Shown here: one piece after another, positions 1-8,501 of the stretch
How the letters are laid out: every line of letters starts with the position of its first letter
How positions within the stretch are numbered: the first letter of the stretch is position 1
Assembly (NCBI RefSeq): GCF_020539485.1
Contig: NZ_JACDXU010000001.1
Span: forward strand, 1,116,001 to 1,180,000
Source of the DNA: Fulverythrobacter ferritrahens
Lineage (GTDB): Bacteria; Pseudomonadota; Alphaproteobacteria; Sphingomonadales; Sphingomonadaceae
Direction: 5' to 3'
Length of the DNA stretch: 64,000 bases
The notes under the pieces: generated by a model
Databases searched by the model: none
Told to the model about the DNA's origin: nothing
Seen by the model: the letters and a program-made list of their open reading frames with translations, nothing else
Translations under genes and position numbers: made by a program

Positions 1-716
1 AGATCCGCGCCGCCTTCCAGCAGATGTGTGGCAAAGGCATGGCGCAGAACATGGGGGCTCAGTTTTTCGGGAGCCAGGCCCGTCCGCACGGCCAGTTCCT
101 TCAGCATCTGATAAAGGCGGATGCGACTGAGATGCTTGGCACGGGAAGGAAAGAGATAGCGCCCCTCCCCCTGCCGCACTTCCAGCCAGCGGGACAGCGC
201 CTGCCGGGCCCGCGCCGAAACCGGTACCATGCGCGAAACGCCCCCTTTGCCAGTAACGGTCAGGAATGGGGCATCGCGCGGAACGGCCGAGAGCGGCAGC
301 GACACCAGTTCGGTCGCGCGCAGACCGGAACCATAGAGCAGTTCCAGCAGCGTCAGCAGCCGGACTGTATCCATCCGTCCATTTTCCGCCTCCTCCTCCG
401 CGCGGGAGAACAGGCTGGCCACTTCCTCATGGCTGAGAATCTTCGGTAAAGCGCGCCTTGCGGGCGGCCTTGGCAAGGCTGGGGAGGGATCGTCCTTTCT
501 CAGCCCTTCATCCTGAAGGAAGCCGTAAAACTGGCGCAAGGCCGAGCTTTTGCGGGCCACACTGGCCGGAGCAAGCGAAGCCCAACGGGTGGCAAGCGAG
601 GCAATAGCGTCCCTGTCGGCTCGCTCAAGATTGCCGAGCAGTTCCTCCGCGCCCTCCAGATCCCGGCGATAGGCCGCCAGCGTATTCGCAGCCGCCCCAC
701 GCTCGGCAGCGAGCAT
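1..716 (-). CDS. xerD: Site-specific tyrosine recombinase XerD (3' end beyond window)
   Basis: This is the chromosome-dimer resolution recombinase that acts with XerC and FtsK at dif. The visible part has the N-terminal SAM-like core-binding domain, then the catalytic domain with the first catalytic Arg in GSGLRATELV and the HVLRHAFATHLLEGG block (His-x-x-Arg) close to the left edge. The last His/Trp and the nucleophilic Tyr lie outside the window. The first ordinary start is ATG at 716, giving MLAAERGAAANTLAAYRRDL. The same frame, however, stays open and family-like for about ten more residues (ISGAIESFLA) back to an ATC at 746-744, with no ATG, GTG or TTG before the upstream in-frame stop. 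The true start may therefore be non-canonical. It follows the exported-protein gene at 751-2580 in the same direction. Confidence 0.93.
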   Translation of the reverse strand, partial: MLAAERGAAANTLAAYRRDLEGAEELLGNLERADRDAIASLATRWASLAPASVARKSSALRQFYGFLQDEGLRKDDPSPALPRPPARRALPKILSHEEVASLFSRAEEEAENGRMDTVRLLTLLELLYGSGLRATELVSLPLSAVPRDAPFLTVTGKGGVSRMVPVSARARQALSRWLEVRQGEGRYLFPSRAKHLSRIRLYQMLKELAVRTGLAPEKLSPHVLRHAFATHLLEGGAD

Positions 717-750
717 GGCGAGGAAGGATTCAATGGCGCCCGAGATAACC

Positions 751-2580
751 CTATCCCCGGGCGACGGCCTCTGCCGCGATCATGCGCGCTTCGGCGGAGA
801 GCCCCACGCGATCAAGCGAGCGGACGATATAATAAAGCTGGCGCGCCGTCATCATTTCCCACTTGTCGCCTTGCATGCCGAGCCCTGCCAGCATTGCGAC
901 GAGCGCCGGATTATCGGCCTCCGCAGCGCGCGTGATCATCCGGCTCCACGAGCTTTCACGTGCAAGGTTAAGGCCACGGGATTCCGAAAGGCTGCGGATA
1001 TCGCCTTCATCGAGACGGCCAAGGCCCGCCAGCCCGGCAAGAAGGAACTGCGCCTTGCGCTGGCCCGCGCTCGAATCGTCGTCAAAGAAGGACTCGACCG
1101 CAGACTGGCGTACTGTGCTGTCCTGCCTGGTCTGCGCCAGTGCCAGCATCGCCCAGCCCGCGCTGCCCTGCGGGACGACGGAGGCCCAGCGCATAGCATT
1201 CCGATCGAGCCCGGCTGTCAGCATGGAAGCGATCAGCAGCGGGGAATCGTCCTCCAGATCCTTGCTCGGCGTAATGCGTGCCGCCGCATAGGCAGTCAGC
1301 ACCAGCCTTCCGTAATCGGGCGTGGCGGAACCCCACAGATCGCGGATTGCCTGAATACGGTCGGCCGGATCCTGCGCCACATAGGCTTCGCGCAGCAAGG
1401 CGGCGCGCTGGGCCACTTCGCCCTCGATCTCCGGCGTGGAGAAGATCTGCGAATAGAGATCGACCAGCGCCGCGCTGGAGAGGATGCCTTCCCCGGCAGC
1501 CCGATCGGCCGATGCTGCGCGGATTCCCAGCGGCAAGGCGGGCGAAAGCGCCCCCATGCGGTCATACCACGCGCCCGCACCGTTCCGCAGGCTGTCCGGC
1601 ACTTCGATACCCAACGTCACAGCCAGCGAATAGCGCCAGGGGTTAAGTTCGCGCACATCGTTCCATTCGATGTTCACGGCCTGCCCGCCTTCGGCCGCGG
1701 CCCCGGCATAACGCTTGGCCAGCAGCACATCGATACGGGGCGCGGTGCCGCGTGAAAGGGCAATGTCCAGATCCCGCGCGGCCTGCCGCCCGTCGCCAGC
1801 GTAGGAACGGCAGATGGCCTGCACCATCTTCCATTCGCCATCCTTGCGCATATCCCCCTTGAGCCGCGCGACCGGGCACAGGCCGACAATATCGCCAGTC
1901 AGCAGATAGGCATCGAAAGCCGCATTGGTGAGCGCGGAATTGTAGTTGGAGGAATCGACATCCTGCACCAGCGCGCGGGCGACATAGCCTTCACCCATGC
2001 GGTTGAGCGCAGCGGCGCGCAGGGCGGCGAATTCCACCGGGTCCATGCCCTGCGGCGCGTCGAGGCGGCTGGCCAGAGTGCGCCGCAGCAGGATATGGCC
2101 CCAGCGCGAGACCAGCGGATGCTTCGTCGCCCCAAGTGCAGCGCGCACCAGTGCGGCAGGCTGCCCGGCCACGGCGCGGGCCGGAAACCCGCCTTCCTCC
2201 TGCGAGATCACGCCTACCCTCTGAAGCGAACGGCGCGCACCGGGTGGAATATCGAATTTCGGCTTGAGGCCCAGCAGTTCGTCGATTTCGTCAGGGCTCA
2301 TATTCTCGATCTGCGCGATCGAGGGAAAATTGGCAGGCAAGGCGGCGGCAGGCGCGCCGCTCTCCACCGCCCCCGGCAACGGCTGCACCACTGGCGAGGA
2401 AATGGCACCACCCTGCTGAGGGGCGACCACGGTCGGCGCCGCAATGGGGGCGGCAGGTCGCGCAGCCGGCGCGGGCGCCGGTTTGTCAAAGCCCGGGGGC
2501 AAGAGCGATTCAGGCGCGGCAATCGCCATGCCGGAAGAGAATACCAGCGCGGCGGCGCCGATCAGGAGGGCGCGCTTCAC
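751..2580 (-). CDS. Large exported protein of unknown function (609 aa)
   Basis: I do not recognise a named family. The protein starts at a GTG with a clear Sec signal peptide (about residues 1-21, cleavage near AIA-A), followed by a low-complexity Pro/Ala-rich stretch to about residue 75. The remaining 500 residues are Ala/Leu-rich and look helical throughout, with irregular helix pairs resembling TPR/SEL1-like solenoids but no repeat I can align by eye. It is probably periplasmic or envelope-associated. Its GTG start overlaps the TGA of the small membrane gene upstream (GTGA), and xerD follows at once, so the three probably form one transcript. The position between xerD and divergent aroKB suggests a vertically inherited lineage gene. 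Confidence is high that it is a gene, low for function. Confidence 0.85.
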   Translation of the reverse strand: MKRALLIGAAALVFSSGMAIAAPESLLPPGFDKPAPAPAARPAAPIAAPTVVAPQQGGAISSPVVQPLPGAVESGAPAAALPANFPSIAQIENMSPDEIDELLGLKPKFDIPPGARRSLQRVGVISQEEGGFPARAVAGQPAALVRAALGATKHPLVSRWGHILLRRTLASRLDAPQGMDPVEFAALRAAALNRMGEGYVARALVQDVDSSNYNSALTNAAFDAYLLTGDIVGLCPVARLKGDMRKDGEWKMVQAICRSYAGDGRQAARDLDIALSRGTAPRIDVLLAKRYAGAAAEGGQAVNIEWNDVRELNPWRYSLAVTLGIEVPDSLRNGAGAWYDRMGALSPALPLGIRAASADRAAGEGILSSAALVDLYSQIFSTPEIEGEVAQRAALLREAYVAQDPADRIQAIRDLWGSATPDYGRLVLTAYAAARITPSKDLEDDSPLLIASMLTAGLDRNAMRWASVVPQGSAGWAMLALAQTRQDSTVRQSAVESFFDDDSSAGQRKAQFLLAGLAGLGRLDEGDIRSLSESRGLNLARESSWSRMITRAAEADNPALVAMLAGLGMQGDKWEMMTARQLYYIVRSLDRVGLSAEARMIAAEAVARG

Positions 2581-2711
2581 TTGAAATCTCCTGGCAGGGC
2601 AACAGGTTGGCTGATTTCGCGCATGGGCTGTTCGCCCCCGTCATACCACGCCAAGGCGAGCACCAGCAGCACGATCACCGCCAATGTTGCAACAAACCCC
2701 CTGGAACTCAT
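2577..2711 (-). CDS. Small single-pass membrane protein (44 aa)
   Basis: The peptide starts MSSRGFVATLAVIVLLVLAL and ends in a short polar tail with ISQPVALPGDFK. Residues about 5-23 form one transmembrane helix, with a small cytoplasmic N terminus and about 20 residues outside. It overlaps the GTG start of the 609-residue exported protein by four bases, which supports translational coupling and argues that it is real. It opens the leftward operon; the aroK start is 96 bases away on the other strand, so 2712-2807 must hold divergent promoters. No function is recognised; it may be an accessory of the exported protein. Confidence 0.6.
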   Translation of the reverse strand: MSSRGFVATLAVIVLLVLALAWYDGGEQPMREISQPVALPGDFK

Positions 2712-2807
2712 GGCCAATGATCGCGTCCTCGCCAGCTTCATCCAGCCGCGCGCAAGGTTCGCGCGGCGCTTGCGCTGCCGGTTAGCGCATCTATAGGCAA
2801 GGCGGCA

Positions 2808-3377
2808 ATGACCAAACCCGAACCCATGCTCAGCGACAGCGAGATAGAGGAGCTGGCCGCCCGTATCGACCGGCCGATCGCGCTGGTGGGAATGATGGGC
2901 GTGGGCAAGTCCACTATCGGGCGCAAGCTCGCCAGCCTGCTCCACCTGCCCTTCACCGATGCCGATGAAGCAATCGAAAAAGCCGCGCAGATGAGCGTTA
3001 GCGAGATTTTTGCGCGTTTCGGCGAACCCTATTTCCGCGATGGAGAACGCCGCGTAATCGCAAGGCTGGCGGCGGATCGCCCCTCCATCATTGCCACAGG
3101 GGGCGGCGCTTTCGTGAATGACGAGACGCGGCACCTGCTGCTGGAAAAGGCCATCTGCGTGTGGCTCGATTGCGATACGGACACGCTGGTGGAACGGGTT
3201 GGCCGCAAGGACACCCGCCCGCTGCTGCGCGATGGCAATCCGCGCGAAATCATCGCACGCCTGAAGGCAGAGCGCGAACCCTATTACTCGCAAGCGCCGA
3301 TCAAGGTGATGAGCGAGGCCGGCCCGCATAATCAGGCCGTGCAGAGAATTCTCAAAGGTATCGAAAAATGGCTGTAA
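2808..3377 (+). CDS. aroK: Shikimate kinase
   Basis: This kinase phosphorylates shikimate at the 3-OH with ATP, the fifth step of chorismate synthesis. The Walker A loop GMMGVGKST is at residues 28-36; the shikimate-binding Asp of DADEAIE and the GGGAFV loop (Walker B side) follow, then the lid region with the RPLL motif. At 189 residues it is the usual length plus a short acidic N-terminal extension that precedes the core in many alphaproteobacterial AroK proteins. It overlaps aroB by ten bases, so the pair is translationally coupled and both steps of aromatic amino acid synthesis are made together. Confidence 0.97.
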   Translation: MTKPEPMLSDSEIEELAARIDRPIALVGMMGVGKSTIGRKLASLLHLPFTDADEAIEKAAQMSVSEIFARFGEPYFRDGERRVIARLAADRPSIIATGGGAFVNDETRHLLLEKAICVWLDCDTDTLVERVGRKDTRPLLRDGNPREIIARLKAEREPYYSQAPIKVMSEAGPHNQAVQRILKGIEKWL

Positions 3378-4474
3378 TCCCGGTCGAACTCGCGGGACGT
3401 TCCTATGAAGTACGCGTGGGCAGCGGCCTTCTGGCCAATGTCGCGGAAGAATGCGGCGCCATGCTGCGCAAGCAGCGCGTGCCGATCGTCACTGACGCCA
3501 ATGTGGAACGGCACTGGCGCGCTGCAGTGGATGCCTCGCTGACGGCGGCAGGCAAGGAACCGCGCTGGCTGGTGCTCGATCCGGGCGAAGCGACCAAGAG
3601 CTGGGATGGCCTGTCGCGCGCCATCGACTGGTTGCTGGGCGAGGAAGTAGAACGCGGAGACCATATTCTGGCGCTCGGCGGAGGCGTGATCGGCGATCTG
3701 ACCGGCTTTGCCGCCGCGATTCTCAAGCGCGGCTGCGGCTTCATCCAGCTTCCCACCAGCCTGCTGGCGCAGGTGGACAGTTCGGTGGGCGGCAAGACGG
3801 CGATCAATACGCCTACAGGGAAGAACCTGGTTGGCGCATTCCATCAGCCTGCGCTGGTGCTGGCCGATCTCGACGCGCTGGATACTCTGCCGGTGCGCGA
3901 AATGGGCGCGGGCTACGCAGAAGTGATCAAATACGGCATCCTTGGCGACAGGCCCTTCTTCGACTGGTGCGAGGGTAACGGCGCCAAGGTGATCGCGGGT
4001 GACAAAGCGGCGCAGGAATATGCCGTGACCGAAAGCGTGAAGGCCAAGGCCCGCATCGTGGCCGAGGACGAACGCGAGACGACCGGCACGCGCGCCCTGC
4101 TCAATCTGGGCCATACTTTCGGCCACGCGCTGGAAGCCGAAACCGGCTTTTCCGACCGGTTGCTGCATGGCGAAGGCGTGGCGATGGGCATGGTCCTCGC
4201 CGCCCGCTATTCCGCGCGGCGCGGGTTGATTTCCGGTGAGGATGCCGAGCGCGTGGCCACCGCCATCGCCTCTGCCGGACTTCCTTCCGAACTTTCATCG
4301 CTCGGCCTGAACGTCAGCGGCAAGATGCTGGCCGCCCATATGTTGCATGACAAGAAGATGGATGCGGGCACCCTGCCCTTCGTCCTCCTGCGCGGCATTG
4401 GCGAAGCGTTCCTCGACAAGACCGTGCCGCTGGACGACGTGGCAGAGTTTCTGGACGGGCAGTTGCAGGTTTAA
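3368..4474 (+). CDS. aroB: 3-dehydroquinate synthase
   Basis: This NAD- and divalent-metal-dependent enzyme converts DAHP to 3-dehydroquinate, step two of the shikimate pathway. The NAD-binding GGGVIGDLTGF segment is near residue 100, followed by the QLPTSLLAQVDSSVGGKTAIN block that binds substrate phosphate. The metal ligands are visible in YAEVIKYG (Glu), HTFGHALE (His) and LLHGEGVAMG (His). The length, 368 residues, is normal. Its start lies inside the end of aroK. A palindromic repeat element begins four bases after the stop. Confidence 0.97.
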   Translation: MAVIPVELAGRSYEVRVGSGLLANVAEECGAMLRKQRVPIVTDANVERHWRAAVDASLTAAGKEPRWLVLDPGEATKSWDGLSRAIDWLLGEEVERGDHILALGGGVIGDLTGFAAAILKRGCGFIQLPTSLLAQVDSSVGGKTAINTPTGKNLVGAFHQPALVLADLDALDTLPVREMGAGYAEVIKYGILGDRPFFDWCEGNGAKVIAGDKAAQEYAVTESVKAKARIVAEDERETTGTRALLNLGHTFGHALEAETGFSDRLLHGEGVAMGMVLAARYSARRGLISGEDAERVATAIASAGLPSELSSLGLNVSGKMLAAHMLHDKKMDAGTLPFVLLRGIGEAFLDKTVPLDDVAEFLDGQLQV

Positions 4475-4477
4475 GAA

Positions 4478-4621
4478 CCTCCCCGTCACGGGAAGGGGGA
4501 CCGCGCCGCGAAGCGGCGGGGTGGTGGGACACCCGGGATAAGCCCTTCCATCTGACCGTATCGCGTAGGGCGCCAGCCCCCCACCATCCTTCGGATGGTC
4601 CCCCTCCCCATTTTGGGGAGG
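4478..4621. repeat. Long palindromic intergenic repeat element
   Basis: Two arms are inverted copies of one pattern: a CCTCCCC box, a short spacer, a GGGA-AGGGGGACC box, a GC-rich middle and TGGTGGG. The left arm is about 4478-4529 and the right arm about 4577-4621. Each arm can itself fold, for example CCTCCCC-ATTTT-GGGGAGG at the right end. It fills most of the 217-base gap between aroB and the peptide transporter. By its form it is a dispersed REP-like or small non-autonomous element, and it may also end aroB transcription. The copy number elsewhere in the genome cannot be seen. Confidence 0.6.
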
Positions 4622-4691
4622 ATTGTTTTTGAAGCGAGACAAGCCGCCCCCACCCCGCTAACCCGTTGCGCCTGTAACGAACGGGGATTCC

Positions 4692-6092
4692 ATGACCACC
4701 GCCGAAGCAACGCCCGAGCTGGATATCGAAACCCGCGCCGACCGTGCCTTTCTCGGCCACCCCAAGGGGCTTGGCTATCTGGCCTTCACCGAGGCGTGGG
4801 AACGGTTTTCCTATTACGGGATGCAGACCCTGCTGGTGCTCTACATGGTCAAGCACCTGCTGCTGCCGGGACAGGTGGAGCAGGTCGCGGGGATCGAGCA
4901 ATTGCGCGCCCTTTATGGTGGGCTGGAGGGACAGGCTTTCGCCTCCGCCATCTTCGGAACCTATGCCGCCAGTGTCTATCTGACGCCCATCCTCGGCGGA
5001 TGGCTTGCTGACAGGGTTCTGGGCAAAAGGCGCACCGTTCTGTTCGGCGCGATCACCATGGCGCTGGGCCATTTCCTGATGGCCTTCAATGTCACCTTCC
5101 TGCTCGCTCTCCTCTGCCTGATCCTTGGTTCCGGCATGTTCAAAGGCAATATCGCGAGCCAGGTCGGCTCGCTTTACAAGCCGGAGGATCTGCGCCGGGC
5201 GGACGCGTTCCAGATCTTCTATCTGGGCATCAATGCCGGCGTCATTGCCTCGCCTCTGATCGTGGGTACGCTGGGCGAGAAGGTCGGCTGGCACTATGGT
5301 TTCGGCGCGGCAGGCATTGGTATGCTGATCGGCCTTGCGATTTATGTCGCGGGCCAGAAATATCTGCCCAAGGAACACTTCGACGTGCCCGGCAAGGCAG
5401 CGGAGCCGCGCCAGCCGATGACCCGGAAAGACTGGCTGGCAACCTTTGCCCTGCTGCTGCTGATCCCGGTAATGTCCGTTGCCATCGTGCCCAACAACCA
5501 GATCTTCAACGTCTATCTGATCTGGGCGGATCAGGATTTCGCTCTCCGCTGGGGCGGCATACTGCTGCCAACCAGCTGGCTGGTGACGCTGGACGCGGTC
5601 GTCTCGGTCAGCTTCCTGGCCGGCGTCGCCCTGTTCTATCGCTGGTATGGCCGACACTGGCAGGAACCGGATGAGCTCTCCAAAATGATCATCGGGTCGG
5701 CCTTTTCCATGGGCGGGATGGCCTGCCTCTACATGGCTGCCGTGACCATGCCGGAAGGCGGGAAGATCGGCCTGTTCTGGCCAGTAATGTTCCACATCAC
5801 CAACTCGATTGGCTTCGCCCATATGCTGCCGGTCAGCCTTGCCCTGTTCGCGCGGCTTGCGCCCAGACAGATCAACGCGACGGTGATCGGCCTCTATTAC
5901 CTCGCCTTCTTCGGCGGGAACTCGCTGGTGGGCTATCTCGGTACGAAGTTCGAGACGATGAACACCGGCGCATTCTGGCTGATGCACCTGATGCTGGCCG
6001 CAGCGGCCGGTGTGGTGTTCATCCTGTTCAAGCTACTGCTCGCCCCGCGCCTGATGCACCGGGCAGAGGGAGAAGACGTCGCGCTCGCCTGA
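4692..6092 (+). CDS. POT/PTR family proton-coupled peptide transporter
   Basis: This inner-membrane transporter takes up di- and tripeptides with protons (DtpA/YjdL group, MFS fold). The family signature ExxERFxYYG is present as EAWERFSYYG near residue 36, and the second signature is seen around LGSGMFKGNIASQVGSLY. About 14 hydrophobic segments are visible, including the two extra helices of bacterial POT proteins in the middle. The length is 466 residues. It is monocistronic, with the repeat element upstream and metY converging from the other side. Substrate range cannot be told from sequence. Confidence 0.93.
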   Translation: MTTAEATPELDIETRADRAFLGHPKGLGYLAFTEAWERFSYYGMQTLLVLYMVKHLLLPGQVEQVAGIEQLRALYGGLEGQAFASAIFGTYAASVYLTPILGGWLADRVLGKRRTVLFGAITMALGHFLMAFNVTFLLALLCLILGSGMFKGNIASQVGSLYKPEDLRRADAFQIFYLGINAGVIASPLIVGTLGEKVGWHYGFGAAGIGMLIGLAIYVAGQKYLPKEHFDVPGKAAEPRQPMTRKDWLATFALLLLIPVMSVAIVPNNQIFNVYLIWADQDFALRWGGILLPTSWLVTLDAVVSVSFLAGVALFYRWYGRHWQEPDELSKMIIGSAFSMGGMACLYMAAVTMPEGGKIGLFWPVMFHITNSIGFAHMLPVSLALFARLAPRQINATVIGLYYLAFFGGNSLVGYLGTKFETMNTGAFWLMHLMLAAAAGVVFILFKLLLAPRLMHRAEGEDVALA

Positions 6093-6114
6093 GCGCGACG
6101 TCCCATAAATCGGA

Positions 6115-7392
6115 TCAGATCTGGTCCAGTGCCTGGGCCATATCGGCGATGATATCGTCGATATGCTCGATGCCCACGGATACGCGCACTACATCAGGTA
6201 CGGCACCCGCCCGGACCAGAGCATCGCCTTCCAGCTGGCTATGCGTGGTGGAAGCCGGATGGATCACCAGCGAACGCGTGTCGCCGATATTGGCAAGATG
6301 GCTGAACAGCTTGAGCGCGCCGACCAGCTTCACGCCCGCATCGTAACCGTCCTTCAGGCCGAAGGTGAACACGGCCCCGCCTTTGCCGCCGAGATAGGTC
6401 TTGGCCAGCGCGTGATACTTGTCATCCGGCAGGCCCGCATAGGAAACCCAGCCCACCTTGGGATGGGCCTTGAGCCACTGGGCCAGCGCCAGCGCATTGC
6501 TGCAATGGCGCTCCATGCGCAGGGTCAGCGTTTCCATGCCGGTCAGCGCCAGGAAGGCGTTGAAAGGCGCCATGGCGGGCCCGAGATCGCGCAGGCCCAG
6601 CACGCGGCAGCCGATGATGAAGGCAATCGGCCCCACGGCATCGGTCAGCACCGCGCCGTGATAGGAACCGTTGGGCTGCGACAGGGTCGGGAACTTGTCC
6701 GAAGCGGCCCAGTCGAACTTGCCTGCATCCACGATCACGCCGCCGATGGAATTGCCATGGCCGTTCAGGAACTTGGTGGTGGAATGCACCACGATGTCCG
6801 CGCCATGCTCGATCGGGCGGCACAGCACCGGGCTGGCCAGTGTATTGTCCACCATCAGCGGAACGCCTGCATCATGGGCAACCTTGGCGATAGCCGCAAT
6901 GTCCTGCACCACGCCGCCGGGGTTGGCGAGGCTTTCGATGAAGACCACGCGGGTCTTCTCATCGATGGCCGCAGCGATATTCGCCGGATCGTCCGCATCC
7001 ACGAAGCGGGCTTCCCAGCCGAACTTCTTGAAGCTTTCGCCCAGCTGGTTGAGCGATCCGCCATAAAGCTTGTTCGCAGCCACGATGTTGCAGCCCGGCT
7101 CCATCAGAGTGTGGAACGCCAGGAACTGCGCCGCATGGCCCGAAGCCACCGCCAGCGCCGCCGCGCCGCCTTCCAGCGCCGCGATCTTGCCTTCCAGCGC
7201 CCCATTGGTGGGGTTCATAATGCGGGTGTAGATATTGCCAAATTCCTGCAGCGCGAACAGGCGCTGGGCGTGGCCGGCATCCTCGAACACATAGGATGCG
7301 GTCTGATAGATCGGGGTGATCCGCGCCTTGGTGGTGGGATCCGGTTCCGTCCCGGCGTGGACCGCCAGCGTATCGAGTTTGGGTTCGCTCAT
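6115..7392 (-). CDS. metY: O-acetylhomoserine aminocarboxypropyltransferase (O-acetylhomoserine sulfhydrylase)
   Basis: This PLP enzyme of the Cys/Met metabolism family makes homocysteine directly from O-acetylhomoserine and sulfide. The PLP Lys is about residue 207 in HSTTKFLNGHG; YTRIMNPT (55-62) and the ASGHAAQF loop are typical of the MetY branch rather than MetB/MetC, as is the insertion around NKLYGGSLNQLG. The start is set at ATG 7392 (MSEPKLDTLAVHAGTE), which has GGAG nine bases upstream; the frame stays open for 13 further residues that look non-coding. The stop of bioB is 45 bases upstream in the same direction. No SAM-II-like pseudoknot is evident in that short gap. Confidence 0.95.
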   Translation of the reverse strand: MSEPKLDTLAVHAGTEPDPTTKARITPIYQTASYVFEDAGHAQRLFALQEFGNIYTRIMNPTNGALEGKIAALEGGAAALAVASGHAAQFLAFHTLMEPGCNIVAANKLYGGSLNQLGESFKKFGWEARFVDADDPANIAAAIDEKTRVVFIESLANPGGVVQDIAAIAKVAHDAGVPLMVDNTLASPVLCRPIEHGADIVVHSTTKFLNGHGNSIGGVIVDAGKFDWAASDKFPTLSQPNGSYHGAVLTDAVGPIAFIIGCRVLGLRDLGPAMAPFNAFLALTGMETLTLRMERHCSNALALAQWLKAHPKVGWVSYAGLPDDKYHALAKTYLGGKGGAVFTFGLKDGYDAGVKLVGALKLFSHLANIGDTRSLVIHPASTTHSQLEGDALVRAGAVPDVVRVSVGIEHIDDIIADMAQALDQI

Positions 7393-7437
7393 TTCAGCAC
7401 TCTCCAATTGGCGCAGCTCCTCAGTGCGCACTTGAAA

Positions 7438-8445
7438 TCAAACGGGTTCGGCAATTTTGCAGGCGCGCATCGGCTCCTCGCCCTCGAGCGGCTTCAGGCC
7501 CAGCCGGGCGAACAGCGCGGCATCGGCATCGTCGCCGGAATTGGGCGCGGTCAGCAACTTGTCGCCGGTGAAGATCGAATTGGCCCCGGCCATGAAGCAC
7601 AGCGCCTGCGCGGCCTCGCTCATGCTCTCGCGTCCGGCGGAAAGGCGCACCATGCTCAGCGGCATGGTGATGCGCGCGGCGGCAACGGTGCGGACGAATT
7701 CGATATCGTCGATCTTCGCCAGCGGCGTATCGGCCAGCAAATCTCCCAGCACGGTGCCCTTCACCGGCACCAGCGCGTTGACCGGCACGCTTTCAGGATG
7801 CTGCGGCAGGGTGCTGAGCGTGTGGATGAAGCCCACGCGATCTTCCCGCGTTTCGCCCATGCCCACGATCCCGCCGGAACAGACATTGATCCCGGCAGAC
7901 CGGACATTTTCAAGCGTATCCAGCCGGTCCTGCATGGTGCGGGTGGTGATGACCCGCTCGTAATATTCGGGGCTGCTGTCGATATTGTGGTTGTAATAAT
8001 CGAGGCCCGCCTCGGCCAGCATGTCGGCCTGTTTCGGGCTGAGCATGCCCAGCGTCATGCAGGTTTCCAGCCCCATGGCGCGCACGCCCTTCACGATCTC
8101 CACGATCGCGGGCATGTCCCGCTCCTTGGGGTTGCGCCAGGCGGCGCCCATGCAGAAACGCTGGCTTCCAGCATTCTTGGCCCGGGCAGCGGATTGCAGC
8201 ACTTCGCGCACATCCATCAGCTTGGAGGCTTCAACGCCGCTGTCTGCCTTCACGCTTTGCGAACAATAGCCGCAATCTTCCGGACAGCCGCCGGTCTTGA
8301 TCGACAGCAAAGTGCAAAGCTGCACCTCGTCCGGCTTGTGATGCGCGCGGTGAACCTCGGCCGCCCGGAACAGCAGTTCGGTGAAAGGAAGGTCGAAAAG
8401 GGCTGCGATTTCATCGCGCGTCCAGTCAGTGCGGATCTGGGTCAT
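7438..8445 (-). CDS. bioB: Biotin synthase
   Basis: This radical-SAM enzyme inserts sulfur into dethiobiotin in the last step of biotin synthesis. The CxxxCxxC cluster ligands are Cys54, Cys58 and Cys61 ([13 protein letters not shown]); conserved Cys/Arg residues of the second [2Fe-2S] site are in the barrel, including RLSAGRE near the end. The start is taken at ATG 8445 ([12 protein letters not shown]), the usual BioB N terminus; a GTG at 8460 would add five residues. No other bio genes are adjacent. It lies between metY and a crotonase, in the same direction as the biotin-dependent carboxylase subunit pccB, which needs its product. Confidence 0.96.
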   Translation of the reverse strand: MTQIRTDWTRDEIAALFDLPFTELLFRAAEVHRAHHKPDEVQLCTLLSIKTGGCPEDCGYCSQSVKADSGVEASKLMDVREVLQSAARAKNAGSQRFCMGAAWRNPKERDMPAIVEIVKGVRAMGLETCMTLGMLSPKQADMLAEAGLDYYNHNIDSSPEYYERVITTRTMQDRLDTLENVRSAGINVCSGGIVGMGETREDRVGFIHTLSTLPQHPESVPVNALVPVKGTVLGDLLADTPLAKIDDIEFVRTVAAARITMPLSMVRLSAGRESMSEAAQALCFMAGANSIFTGDKLLTAPNSGDDADAALFARLGLKPLEGEEPMRACKIAEPV

Positions 8446-8501
8446 GGCCCGGCTATCCACTTCTCGCGAGCCGGGTTCAAGCCCGAACCTGCCTGACGGG
8501 T

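Noticed and set aside
1-716. Tyrosine recombinase as a sign of an integrated element
   Set aside because: It is the chromosomal XerD type next to aroKB; no attachment sites, phage genes or composition shift are seen.
4314-5987. A 557-codon minus-strand frame opposite the peptide transporter
   Set aside because: The plus-strand transporter has the PTR2 signature and helices; the antisense frame is low-complexity.
7393-7437. SAM-II riboswitch before metY
   Set aside because: The gap after bioB is only 45 bases and shows no pseudoknot pattern or its conserved core.
6163-8496. A 777-codon open frame on the plus strand opposite metY and bioB
   Set aside because: It is antisense to two clear enzymes and has the His/Gln/Arg-rich composition of a GC-rich shadow frame, without domains.
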